Part shown: positions 7,275-15,074 of the stretch, one piece after another
How the letters are laid out: each line of letters opens with the position of its first letter
Position numbering within the stretch: position 1 is the first letter of the stretch
Source of the DNA: Lachnospiraceae bacterium NK4A144
GTDB taxonomy: Bacteria > Bacillota > Clostridia > Lachnospirales > Lachnospiraceae
Direction of reading: 5' to 3'
Assembly (NCBI GenBank): GCA_000424365.1
Contig: AUJT01000004.1
Span: 1 to 33,361, forward strand
DNA: 33,361 bases
Notes under the pieces: generated by a model
The model's database searches: none
The model's input: the letters and a program-made list of their open reading frames with translations, nothing else
Told to the model about the DNA's origin: nothing
Made by a program: the position numbers and the translations under genes

Positions 7275-7721
7275 TTAATCCAGTATTAATGCCAGTTCTA
7301 TTTCGTCATCGTCTTCTGCGCCTGTTTCTGTGAAACCCTTGTTTTTATATAGTTTCATTGCTTGAGTGTTGTCTTTGTTACAGGTCAATACAACTTTGTC
7401 TGAAGTACCAAAGGGCTTTGTTTTGATATAATCAAGAACCTTGTCCAATGCTATACTGCCGTATCCTCTGCACTGTTTGGACTCATCGATCATCATGTGC
7501 CATATATCATATTCCTGAAGATCATAGTCATAAATTACCATAACATAGCCAACCATGGTTTCTTCGTCATATATTCCGAAAGGCTGGCATTGTTCCCTGT
7601 AAACATATGCCTGTGCTAGGCTGCGGATAGGATGTGAGACAAAACGTTCTTGACCATGGGCAAGCTTCAGATTGAATACGTTGATATAGTTTTCTTCTGT
7701 GATTTTTCTAAGAGTGATCAT
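7275..7721 (-). CDS. GNAT acetyltransferase, spermine/spermidine acetyltransferase-like
   Basis: A 148-residue GNAT protein. It resembles the BltD/spermidine N-acetyltransferase group: an N-terminal MITLRKITEENY, the acetyl-CoA loop QCRGYGS (about 82-88) and CNKDNTQAMKLYKNKGF (about 113-129). Substrate is inferred only by resemblance; diamine or another small amine is possible. The ATG at 7721 is chosen because GGAGGG lies 5 nt upstream; a longer TTG-started frame is unlikely. It stands alone between two repeat-rich gaps, with no clear promoter or terminator, so it may be a relatively mobile accessory gene. Confidence 0.75.
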   Translation of the reverse strand: MITLRKITEENYINVFNLKLAHGQERFVSHPIRSLAQAYVYREQCQPFGIYDEETMVGYVMVIYDYDLQEYDIWHMMIDESKQCRGYGSIALDKVLDYIKTKPFGTSDKVVLTCNKDNTQAMKLYKNKGFTETGAEDDDEIELALILD

Positions 7722-7771
7722 TTTTCCCTCCATTAATGTTCTGATAAGTGTCAACTTAAGCTTGTATGAAC

Positions 7772-7881
7772 ATCTATTAAGGACGAAGGATCACAAGAAA
7801 GACATATGAAAAGCCGCGGAAATTACCACGGCTAAAAGAAAAGTCAATAATTAAAAAACGAAACCGAGGTCCTTAATAGAT
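7772..7881. repeat. 110-nt element bounded by a perfect 13-nt inverted repeat
   Basis: ATCTATTAAGGAC (7772-7784) is repeated inverted at 7869-7881. Inside is AGCCGCGG/CCACGGCT (about 7813-7834), which on the minus strand is an 8-bp stem with one G-U pair followed by TTTTC. It could be a small transposable-element remnant or a short RNA with its own terminator. No open frame of note. Confidence 0.5.
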
Positions 7882-8042
7882 ATTCAGATTTGATATTCAT
7901 TCTGTTTTTTCTCATATTTAAGTACCTCTCTATTAGATTTTTGCATTTGTGCGATGTTTTCTAATAGACATGATCATCGTAACCAAATGCAGTCTTTATG
8001 ATATATCAGAAAAAGTCGAAAAGCAACAGTACTTGATACTTA

Positions 8043-8093
8043 TTAAAAGGCAAAAGCACGAATTGTGTCATTTTTGATCACAATTCATGCTTT
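8043..8093 (-). terminator. Terminator of tex
   Basis: On the minus strand a 15-bp stem with one G-U pair (8079-8093 with 8053-8067) has an 11-nt loop and is followed by TGCCTTTT. It begins about 20 nt after the tex stop codon. Confidence 0.75.
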
Positions 8094-8111
8094 GTTTTGC
8101 TTGCTTTTTAA

Positions 8112-10508
8112 TTAGTGCTTCTGATGAGCGAGGATGTAACCGATGGTGCCCGGTCTGTATTCTTCCTGCTTTTCAGGGCGCTTGCCATTGTTGGGCTTAC
8201 GATGATTGTTGTTTCGCTTGCCGTTGTTATTGTTGTTTGGACGCTTTTTGTCGGTCTTTGCGTTGTCGTGCTTCTGCTTATCGGACTTTTCGGAACTCTT
8301 TCCGGACTTTCCGTCTGAGCCGCCGATCTTCATGGTGAGGGAGATTCTCTCTTTTTCCATGTCTACGTCAAGAACCTGTACGTCTACGATATCGCCTACT
8401 GATACTGCCTCAAGCGGATGCTTGATGAAGCGGTCTGTCATCTGGGATACGTGTACGAGTCCGTCCTGATGTACTCCTATATCTACGAATGCACCGAAGT
8501 CGATTACGTTTCTGACTGTTCCCTTGAGTACCATTCCCGGCTTCAGGTCTTTGAGCTCGAGGACGTCTGAGCGGAGGATAGGCTTCGGCATGTCTTCACG
8601 AGGGTCACGTGCGGGCTTTTCAAGCTCGTGAAGGATATCGATGAGTGTGTACTCACCAACTCCGATCTCTTCTGCAAGAGATGCCTTATCCTTTATGCTG
8701 TTTTCAAAGTCACGGATCTTTTGCTCGTCACGGATCTCACAGCCGATCTTCTCAAGGAGCTTACGTGCTGCATCATAGGACTCGGGATGTACGCTTGTTG
8801 CATCGAGAGGCTCTTTTCCATCCATGATACGGATGAAACCTGCACACTGCTCAAATGCCTTGGGTCCGAGCTTCGGTACTTTTAAGAGTTCTTTACGGCT
8901 CACAAACTTTCCGTTTGCTTCACGGAATGCAACGATATTTTTTGCTACTGCTGCACTGATACCGGATATGTACTGAAGAAGTGCTGCTGATGCTGTATTT
9001 GCATCTACACCTACTTCATTAACCGCGTCTTCTACGACACCTGTGAGTTCTTCACCTAGCTTTTTCTGATCCATATCGTGCTGATACTGACCTACACCAA
9101 TGGACTTCGGATCGATCTTTACGAGTTCTGCCAGTGGATCCTGAACACGTCTTGCGATAGATGTGGCACTTCTCTGTCCTACGTCAAAGTTAGGGAATTC
9201 TTCTGTCGCGAGTTTACTTGCTGAGTAAACGGATGCGCCTGCCTCATTTGTGATAACGTACTGAACATGAGCCTCCGGAATCTCATGAAGGAGTTCTACA
9301 ATAACCTTCTCGGATTCTCTGGACGCTGTTCCGTTTCCTACAGAGATAAGAGTTACATGGTACTTGCTGATAAGTTCTTTAAGTACCTTCTTTGATTTCT
9401 CTACATCGTTCTGAGGCTCGGTCGGGTAGATTACTACTGTATCAAGAACTTTTCCTGTAGCATCTACGATAGCAAGCTTACATCCTGTACGGAATGCGGG
9501 ATCCCATCCAAGTACTGTCTGACCTGCGATAGGCGGCTGCATAAGGAGCTGCTTTAAGTTCTTTCCAAATACGTCGATTGCTCCGTCTTCTGCCTTTTCT
9601 GTGCTGTCGCTTCTAAGCTCTCTCTCGATCGCGGGAGCAATGAGTCTATTGTAGCTGTCAGCGATAGTACCCTTAAGAAATTCTGCTGTATACTCACTCT
9701 TTCCTGTGATTATCTGCTTTTCAAGGTATCCAAGGATGCTTTCTGTAGGCGCAACTACGGATACTGTGAGGATCTTTTCTTTTTCGCCTCGGTTCATGGC
9801 AAGGATTCTGTGACCTGCAACTTTACTCAGCGGTTCCTCATATTCGTAGTAATTTTCATATACAGACTTTGTCTCTGCATCCTTTGCAACGGAACGGATC
9901 TTTCCTTCGTTAAAGGTTCTCTCACGGATCCATGTTCTGTAGTCAGGTTCGTCGGAGATTCTCTCTGCAATGATATCAGATGCTCCAGCAAGTGCTGCAG
10001 CAGCGTCAAGTACTTCTTTATCCTTTGCTGCTACCTTATCTGCCTTTGAATCGCTTGCCGGCTCAACAGGTCCTGTTACATATTTTTCTGCTTCTTTTTC
10101 AAGAGGCTCAACTGCATCCTGCTTCAGGATATACTCAGCCAGAGGCTCCAGACCTCTTGCCTTTGCTGCTGATGCTCTTGTCTTCTTTTTCTGTTTATAC
10201 GGACGGTAAAGATCCTCGACTGTAACAAGCTTTTCAGCCTCTTCGATTTTCTTTCTGAGCTCATCTGTGAGCTTACCCTGCTCATCGATTGCTGAAAGAA
10301 CAGTCTGCTTCTTTTCCTCCAGAGAACGGAGATATGAAAGACGCTCATCGAGATTTCTAAGCTGTTCATCATTTAATGAGCCCGTTACTTCCTTCCGGTA
10401 ACGTGAAATGAACGGGATGGTGTTTCCTTCATCGATAAGCTTCACTGCTGCATCGACCTGTTCCCGTCTGATCTTAAGTTCCTCTGCGATCTTCGCGTTA
10501 ATTTCCAT
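8112..10508 (-). CDS. tex: Tex family S1 RNA-binding transcriptional accessory protein
   Basis: Tex is a conserved cytoplasmic nucleic-acid-binding protein, related to eukaryotic Spt6, acting in transcription. The 798-residue protein has the Tex N-terminus with SRYRKEVTGSLND (about 35-47), a YqgF/RNase H-like domain from LGWDPAFRTGCKLAIVD (about residue 340), helix-hairpin-helix segments (ISGISAAVAKNIVAFRE; VPKLGPKAFEQCAGF) and an S1 domain at about 655-727. A 71-residue tail (728-798) is rich in Lys, Asn, Gly and Ser with runs of Asn, ending in YRPGTIGYILAHQKH; it is longer than in classic Tex proteins (about 720-780 aa) and probably disordered and RNA-binding. The ATG at 10508 lacks a nearby ribosome site; AAAGGAG lies about 26 nt upstream, with a GCGC/GCGC hairpin in between. 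Single gene with its own promoter and terminator. Confidence 0.95.
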   Translation of the reverse strand: MEINAKIAEELKIRREQVDAAVKLIDEGNTIPFISRYRKEVTGSLNDEQLRNLDERLSYLRSLEEKKQTVLSAIDEQGKLTDELRKKIEEAEKLVTVEDLYRPYKQKKKTRASAAKARGLEPLAEYILKQDAVEPLEKEAEKYVTGPVEPASDSKADKVAAKDKEVLDAAAALAGASDIIAERISDEPDYRTWIRERTFNEGKIRSVAKDAETKSVYENYYEYEEPLSKVAGHRILAMNRGEKEKILTVSVVAPTESILGYLEKQIITGKSEYTAEFLKGTIADSYNRLIAPAIERELRSDSTEKAEDGAIDVFGKNLKQLLMQPPIAGQTVLGWDPAFRTGCKLAIVDATGKVLDTVVIYPTEPQNDVEKSKKVLKELISKYHVTLISVGNGTASRESEKVIVELLHEIPEAHVQYVITNEAGASVYSASKLATEEFPNFDVGQRSATSIARRVQDPLAELVKIDPKSIGVGQYQHDMDQKKLGEELTGVVEDAVNEVGVDANTASAALLQYISGISAAVAKNIVAFREANGKFVSRKELLKVPKLGPKAFEQCAGFIRIMDGKEPLDATSVHPESYDAARKLLEKIGCEIRDEQKIRDFENSIKDKASLAEEIGVGEYTLIDILHELEKPARDPREDMPKPILRSDVLELKDLKPGMVLKGTVRNVIDFGAFVDIGVHQDGLVHVSQMTDRFIKHPLEAVSVGDIVDVQVLDVDMEKERISLTMKIGGSDGKSGKSSEKSDKQKHDNAKTDKKRPNNNNNGKRNNNHRKPNNGKRPEKQEEYRPGTIGYILAHQKH

Positions 10509-10571
10509 CAGTCTTTTTCGCGCTTTTTGCGCTCTCCTTTTTTTATCCGTTTTCCCGTAAACGTAAATTTT

Positions 10572-10600
10572 ATTATAATCTTTATTTCATTTTTTTACAA
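10572..10600 (-). promoter_or_regulatory. Putative tex promoter
   Basis: Minus-strand TATAAT (10572-10577) with TTGTAA (10595-10600) 17 nt upstream. The predicted leader is about 57 nt. The promoter is 8 nt from a 56-nt palindrome. Confidence 0.6.
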
Positions 10601-10608
10601 ATATAAGT

Positions 10609-10664
10609 GGACCATGGGGACGGGGATACAGGACCATGGTCCTGTACCCCCGTCCCCATGGTCC
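10609..10664. repeat. 56-nt near-perfect palindrome (REP-like)
   Basis: A 17-nt left arm (10609-10625, starting GGACCATGGGG) pairs fully with the right arm (10648-10664). Between them is a perfect 20-nt palindrome TACAGGACCATGGTCCTGTA (10627-10646). The only mismatch in the whole 56 nt is 10626/10647. GGACCATGG occurs at both ends and in the centre. GGGGACGG-type palindromes are commonly associated with REP/RAYT (Y1 transposase) systems; no transposase is in the window. It is wedged between the lysC terminator and the tex promoter. Confidence 0.85.
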
Positions 10665-10695
10665 AAAAAAGCCCGATGCAAAACTGCACCGGGCT
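10665..10695 (-). terminator. Terminator of the hom-lysC operon
   Basis: Minus strand: AGCCCG-g-TGCA, short loop, TGCA-t-CGGGCT, then TTTTTT (10665-10670). Strong intrinsic terminator about 20 nt after the lysC stop, abutting the 56-nt palindrome. Confidence 0.9.
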
Positions 10696-10715
10696 CTGAG
10701 TTTGTAATTTTTTAA

Positions 10716-11924
10716 TCAGTCCTCAAGACCAAAAGCTTCATGAGCTGCGTTCATTGCCCGCTCTGTATCCTTTTCATCGATAAGAACTGTTACACGGATC
10801 TCAGATGTGGAGATCATGTTGATATTGATGTCTGCATTGTAGAGACATTCAAACATCTTTGCTGCTACTCCGGGAGTGCTCATCATTCCTGCACCTACAA
10901 CGGATACCTTTGCAACATTCTTTCTCATGTCAACTTTCTTTGCCTTAAGTACCTCAAGATTGTCCTCAAGAAGCTTGTAGCACTCATCTGCCAGATCTTC
11001 CGGTACTGTGAAAGAGATATCCTTTGAACCGTCGCGTCCGATAGACTGGAGGATCATATCTACATTGATGTGTGCTTTCGCGATCATATTGAAGAGCTTG
11101 AAAGCTACACCCGGTCTGTCCTCAAGACCAACTACAGAGATACGAGTTGCATTTTTATCGGCTGCTACGCCGCTGACAAGCATTCCTTCCACTTTAACAA
11201 CCTCCTTAATTGTTGTTCCTTCTGACTCATTTAAGCTGGATCGTACCACGAGCGGTACGTTATATTTCTTTGCAAGTTCTACTGAACGGTTATGAAGCAC
11301 GCCTGCACCGAGTGTTGCCAGATCAAGCATCTCGTTATAGGTGATCTCTTCCATCTTACGCGCTTTTTTTACGATTCTCGGATCTGCTGTATATACACCG
11401 TCTACGTCTGTGTAAATCTCACATTTGTCTGCGTGAAGCGCTGCTGCAAGGGCTACTGCTGTCGTATCTGAACCGCCTCTTCCGAGAGTAGTAAAATCAT
11501 CATATTTGTTTACTCCCTGGAATCCTGTTACAATTACGATCTTCCTTCCTTCAAGCTCATGCTGAATACGCTCTGTGTCGATCCTCTTGAGTCGTGCGTT
11601 TCCGTATACACTTGTTGTGTGCATAGCTACCTGAAATGCATTGAGAGAAATTGAAGGTATTCCCATTGTGGCAAATGCCATTGCCATGAGTGCTACTGAT
11701 GTCTGCTCTCCTGTTGTGAGAAGCATGTCCAACTCTCTCTTTGGCGGATTGGGATTGATCTCGTGTGCCATGTCGATCAGCACATCAGTCTGCTTTCCCA
11801 TTGCGGAAAGTACCATTACCACGTCATTTCCTGCCTGATACTCTTTCGCGCAACGGCGTGCAACATTAAAGATTCTTTCTGAGTTTCCGACGGATGTTCC
11901 GCCGAATTTTTTTACAACCAGCAT
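10716..11924 (-). CDS. lysC: Aspartate kinase
   Basis: Phosphorylates aspartate in the first step of the Lys/Thr/Met pathway. The 402-residue monofunctional enzyme has KFGGTSVGN (5-13), the TTLGRGGSDTTAVALAAAL active-site segment (about 146-164) and two C-terminal ACT domains from about residue 262 (ISVVGLEDRPGVAFKLF; VSVVGAGMMSTPGVAAKMF) that normally bind lysine and/or threonine. The ATG at 11924 follows GGAGGAGA. It is the last gene of the operon after hom, 24 nt away. Which amino acid inhibits it cannot be read from the sequence. Confidence 0.95.
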   Translation of the reverse strand: MLVVKKFGGTSVGNSERIFNVARRCAKEYQAGNDVVMVLSAMGKQTDVLIDMAHEINPNPPKRELDMLLTTGEQTSVALMAMAFATMGIPSISLNAFQVAMHTTSVYGNARLKRIDTERIQHELEGRKIVIVTGFQGVNKYDDFTTLGRGGSDTTAVALAAALHADKCEIYTDVDGVYTADPRIVKKARKMEEITYNEMLDLATLGAGVLHNRSVELAKKYNVPLVVRSSLNESEGTTIKEVVKVEGMLVSGVAADKNATRISVVGLEDRPGVAFKLFNMIAKAHINVDMILQSIGRDGSKDISFTVPEDLADECYKLLEDNLEVLKAKKVDMRKNVAKVSVVGAGMMSTPGVAAKMFECLYNADININMISTSEIRVTVLIDEKDTERAMNAAHEAFGLED

Positions 11925-11948
11925 TTATTTCTCCTCCAAGGTTCCGAT

Positions 11949-13169
11949 TCACTGATTTATACGGATCCTACTGATAACATCACCAAAGGTCTCTGATCTA
12001 TCTGCAAATTCCTTCTCTGTTAATATACCTGTAACGATACCTACTTCATTGGGAAGCGTGTCTATTGTTATTGTTTTTTCTGCATTGAAAAGCTTTTCTG
12101 CTTCTTCTTTTCTGGATGCAGGTACGCGAAGGAAGAACGGTCTTGTCGCTGTATCATTGGGTGAAAGCTCGAGTTTTTCTGAATCCCAGAAGATACTGAT
12201 ATTTCTGTTTCCATGTCTTACTGCGTCTACGACATCTCCAACAACTGCACTGGCTGTCGGAAGGCTTCCGGCTCCGCTTCCATAGAACATTGCATCACCG
12301 AGCATATTTCCATGAACAAATACTGCATTGAATACTCCGTTGACGCTGTAGAGCGGATGATGCTTATCTACAAGGAACGGTGCTACCATTGCATAGTAGT
12401 TTGTCTTGTCTCCGTTTGTTACCTTGTGACCACTCGCAAGGAGCTTTACAGCCATCTTTAATTTCTTTGCATAAAGAATATCTTCCGGAGAGACCTTTGT
12501 GATGCCTTCTGTGTAAACATCCTCGTAGTGGACTGTTTTTCCATATGCAAGAGAAGAAAGGATCGCGATCTTTCGGCATGGATCATAGCCTTCAACGTCT
12601 GCTTCCGGATTTCTCTCTGCGTACCCGAGCTCCTGCGCTTCCTTAAGGGCATCTGCGAAATCTGCACCCTTTTCAGTCATCTCTGTAAGGATATAGTTTG
12701 TGGTTCCGTTCAGAATACCTGAAATCTCGTCTATGTCATCTGCTGTAAGTGAACTGTTGAGAGGGCGAATAATCGGAATTCCACCGCCGCAGCTTGCTTC
12801 AAAGAGGTAATTTACATTCTTTGATCTTGCAATGTCGAGAAGCTCTGATCCGTGAGCCGCAACCAATTCTTTATTGGATGTGCAAACGCTCTTTCCTGCT
12901 TCCAGTGCTGCTTTTGTAAAGTCATATGCAGGCTTGAGACCACCCATTACTTCAACTACGACCTGCACTTCAGGATCGTTAAGGATTACATTGAAATCAT
13001 GTACGATCTTGTCCTGAATGGGATCTCCCGGAAAATCCCTGAGATCAAGCACATACTTTACACGTACTTCTGTACCGGATTTTTTATCAATAAGTTCCTG
13101 ATTTGTGTTCAGTACCTGAACTACACCTGAACCTACTGTTCCATATCCAAGAACTGCGATTTTTACCAT
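11949..13169 (-). CDS. hom: Homoserine dehydrogenase
   Basis: Reduces aspartate semialdehyde to homoserine, the branch to threonine and methionine. The 406-residue protein has the Rossmann motif GYGTVGSG (8-15), SNKELVAAHG, GGGIPIIRPL and NGTTNYILTEM motifs, and the catalytic-domain signature with a conserved Lys in the DVEGYDPCRKIAILSSLAYG region. It is shorter than Bacillus-type Hom (about 430 aa); the C-terminal part (ITIDTLPNEVGIVTGIL) is only a short ACT-like stretch. It follows an HTH/ACT protein gene by 33 nt and precedes lysC. Confidence 0.95.
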   Translation of the reverse strand: MVKIAVLGYGTVGSGVVQVLNTNQELIDKKSGTEVRVKYVLDLRDFPGDPIQDKIVHDFNVILNDPEVQVVVEVMGGLKPAYDFTKAALEAGKSVCTSNKELVAAHGSELLDIARSKNVNYLFEASCGGGIPIIRPLNSSLTADDIDEISGILNGTTNYILTEMTEKGADFADALKEAQELGYAERNPEADVEGYDPCRKIAILSSLAYGKTVHYEDVYTEGITKVSPEDILYAKKLKMAVKLLASGHKVTNGDKTNYYAMVAPFLVDKHHPLYSVNGVFNAVFVHGNMLGDAMFYGSGAGSLPTASAVVGDVVDAVRHGNRNISIFWDSEKLELSPNDTATRPFFLRVPASRKEEAEKLFNAEKTITIDTLPNEVGIVTGILTEKEFADRSETFGDVISRIRINQ

Positions 13170-13202
13170 TCTGCATCTCCTTTGATACTTTCAGCGTTTT
13201 GA

Positions 13203-13649
13203 CTACTGTTCTTTTCCTAATATTTTTACAGACTGAACTCCTGCGTGTGTGCTCATTTCTTCGATCATTTCAGATGGGTCTCCGGAATTATCAAGCACCT
13301 GCAGTGAAATCGTCAGCGATGCTACACCGTTCAGCGGGATGGATTGATGAATCGTAAGGATATTGACTCTGAAATCTGCAACGCTTTTTAATACGTCCGA
13401 CAAGAGACCAGGTTCATCATCCATCTGAACGGACAACGTTATAGTCGTACCTTTGGTACTGTCATGGAAAGGAAAGATGTCATCCTTGTATTTGTAAAAT
13501 GAACTCCTGCTTATCCCAACTGCTTCCGTGGCTTCCTGCACACTCACAGCTCGTCCTGAATCCAGAAGCTTTTTAGCATTTACAACTTTTATCAGAACAT
13601 CAGGAATAGCTTTTTCGGTTACTACAAAAAATTTCTGCTGCTCATCCAT
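13203..13649 (-). CDS. UPF0735-type HTH/ACT domain protein (PheB-like)
   Basis: A 148-residue protein with a short helix-turn-helix-like segment, SVQEATEAVGISRSSFYKYK (about 36-55), followed by an ACT domain beginning ITLSVQMDDEPGLLSDVLKSVADF (about 70). The family is annotated UPF0735/PheB-like; the architecture suggests an amino-acid-sensing DNA-binding regulator (inference). I chose the ATG at 13649 with GGAGA 8 nt upstream; the longest open frame (to 13757) runs across the promoter and is unlikely. First gene of the operon with hom and lysC, which suggests it responds to threonine, methionine or lysine. Confidence 0.85.
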   Translation of the reverse strand: MDEQQKFFVVTEKAIPDVLIKVVNAKKLLDSGRAVSVQEATEAVGISRSSFYKYKDDIFPFHDSTKGTTITLSVQMDDEPGLLSDVLKSVADFRVNILTIHQSIPLNGVASLTISLQVLDNSGDPSEMIEEMSTHAGVQSVKILGKEQ

Positions 13650-13716
13650 ATTCGTTTCTCCAGCTTCCATTGCGATATGTTCGTACCATAAACACAACTG
13701 TGCGTCAATGACAGAT

Positions 13717-13745
13717 ATGATACCACACCAATTTTCACAATGCAA
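13717..13745 (-). promoter_or_regulatory. Promoter of the ACT protein-hom-lysC operon
   Basis: Minus-strand TTGCAT (13740-13745), 17-nt spacer, TATCAT (13717-13722). The leader of about 60 nt shows no T-box or riboswitch, so control probably acts at the promoter or by enzyme feedback. Confidence 0.65.
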
Positions 13746-13783
13746 GGCTTTAATCAATTAAAGTGTTAAAAATTTAAATAAAG

Positions 13784-13824
13784 AAAAAAAGCCGATGTAC
13801 TCATATTTTAATAAATACATCGGC
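13784..13824 (-). terminator. Terminator of prfB
   Basis: Minus strand: GCCGATGTA / TACATCGGC, 9-bp stem with a 16-nt loop, followed by TTTTTTT (13784-13790). It lies 26 nt downstream of the prfB stop. Confidence 0.9.
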
Positions 13825-13849
13825 CTTAATTGTCTTGATTTTTACTTTA

Positions 13850-14980
13850 TCAATCGATCTGATCCGGCATCTTTCCGCCATTTGCTGTCCATACGAGGTA
13901 GCCGTTTATGAACGGATCGATATTTCCGTCAAGGACACTGTCTGCCTGCGCTACTTCTACTCCGGTCCTGAGGTCCTTTACAAGCTGATACGGCTGCAGG
14001 AAGTAGGAACGGATCTGAGATCCCCATGCGTTATCCTTTACTTCACCACGGATCTCTGAAAGCTTCTCTGCATTATTTTCCTGAGCGAGCATTACGAGCT
14101 TACTCTTGAGCATCTGCATAGCCTTGTCCTTATTCTGGAACTGTGAACGCTCATTCTGACAGGTTACTACAATACCTGTAGGGAAGTGAGTGATACGGAT
14201 AGCTGATGATGTCTTATTGATATGCTGTCCGCCGGCTCCGGAGGAACGATAGGTGTCGATACGGATATCGTCCGGCTTGATCTCAACTTCGATGTCCTCA
14301 TCAAGCTCAGGCATTACGTCAAGGGATACGAATGATGTCTGGCGCTTACCCTGAGCATTGAACGGGCTGATACGCACAAGTCTGTGTACACCCTTTTCAG
14401 ACTTCATATATCCATATGCATTTTCACCGTTAATCTGGAATGTTGCACTCTTGAGGCCTGCTTCATCACCGTCAAGTGAATCCAGAACTTCTATCTGGAA
14501 GCCATGACGTTCTGCCCAACGGCTATACATACGGAAAAGCATACCGCACCAGTCACAGGACTCTGTACCGCCGGCACCTGCATTGAGACGAAGAATGGCA
14601 TTATTCTTATCATATTCGCCAGAAAGAAGTGTCTTGAGTCTCAGTGCCTCGTATGACTCCGTAAAGTCAGCATATTCTGCACGAATATCTTCAAGCATAG
14701 ACTCATCATTTTCTTCATTTGCCATATCGATAAGTCCAAACATATCCTCAAACTGGCCTTCCAGCTTGTTATATGTATTTACATCATCCTTGAGGCTTCC
14801 AAGCTCTTTACTCTGTTTTGCACTTGATTCCGGATCATTCCAGAAGTCCGGTTCTTCCATCTTTCTGCTTAACTCGTCGATCCTGTTTGACTTATTTTCA
14901 AGATCGAGTGAGCGATACAGATCCTTAAGCGGCTGACGGTATGTTTCAAGCTCTATTTTCAGATTATCTAATTCTAACAC
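13850..14980 (-). CDS. prfB: Peptide chain release factor 2 (no programmed frameshift)
   Basis: RF2 reads UGA and UAA stop codons. The 376-residue protein has the stop-recognition motif SPF (205-207), the GGQ catalytic motif (250-252) within SSGAGGQHINKTSS, and the usual length. The start is GTG at 14980 with AAAGGA 8 nt upstream. In many bacteria prfB needs a +1 frameshift at CTT-TGA near codon 25; here the equivalent codons read CGC TCA CTC GAT CTT, with no in-frame stop, so the gene is continuous and lacks that autoregulation. Downstream partner of secA, a common arrangement. Confidence 0.97.
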   Translation of the reverse strand: MLELDNLKIELETYRQPLKDLYRSLDLENKSNRIDELSRKMEEPDFWNDPESSAKQSKELGSLKDDVNTYNKLEGQFEDMFGLIDMANEENDESMLEDIRAEYADFTESYEALRLKTLLSGEYDKNNAILRLNAGAGGTESCDWCGMLFRMYSRWAERHGFQIEVLDSLDGDEAGLKSATFQINGENAYGYMKSEKGVHRLVRISPFNAQGKRQTSFVSLDVMPELDEDIEVEIKPDDIRIDTYRSSGAGGQHINKTSSAIRITHFPTGIVVTCQNERSQFQNKDKAMQMLKSKLVMLAQENNAEKLSEIRGEVKDNAWGSQIRSYFLQPYQLVKDLRTGVEVAQADSVLDGNIDPFINGYLVWTANGGKMPDQID

Positions 14981-15040
14981 TTATAAATCCTTTCTAAGCT
15001 TTTCCTGTCTTTTGCATATTGCCGGTCTTTTTCGGCAAGA

Positions 15041-15067
15041 AACCATTCCCGATGTTCGGGAATGGTT
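15041..15067 (-). terminator. Strong hairpin between secA and prfB
   Basis: A perfect 12-bp stem (AACCATTCCCGA / TCGGGAATGGTT) with a 3-nt loop lies just after the secA stop. On the minus strand it is followed by TCTTGCCG, a poor U run, and then a second TTGCCG/CGGCAA hairpin (about 15018-15038). It may reduce read-through from secA to prfB or stabilise the mRNA. No separate prfB promoter is obvious. Confidence 0.5.
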
Positions 15068-15074
15068 ATCTTTT

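Larger units (their letters stand above)
7722..8111. other. 390-nt non-coding stretch between tex and the acetyltransferase
   Basis: No gene seen. It contains the inverted-repeat element at 7772-7881, a second inverted repeat CTATTAGA/TCTAATAG (7930-7937, 7960-7967) enclosing 22 nt, and the tex terminator (8043-8093). The rest is AT-rich. The acetyltransferase promoter should be here, but no hexamer pair with correct spacing stands out. Confidence 0.5.

Noticed and set aside
13650-13716. T-box or lysine/threonine leader before the HTH/ACT-hom-lysC operon
   Set aside because: No T-box sequence, leader peptide with repeated codons or lysine riboswitch pattern in about 60 nt.
13650-13757. N-terminal extension of the HTH/ACT protein
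   Set aside because: It covers the predicted promoter and leader, and the internal ATG at 13649 has a proper ribosome site.
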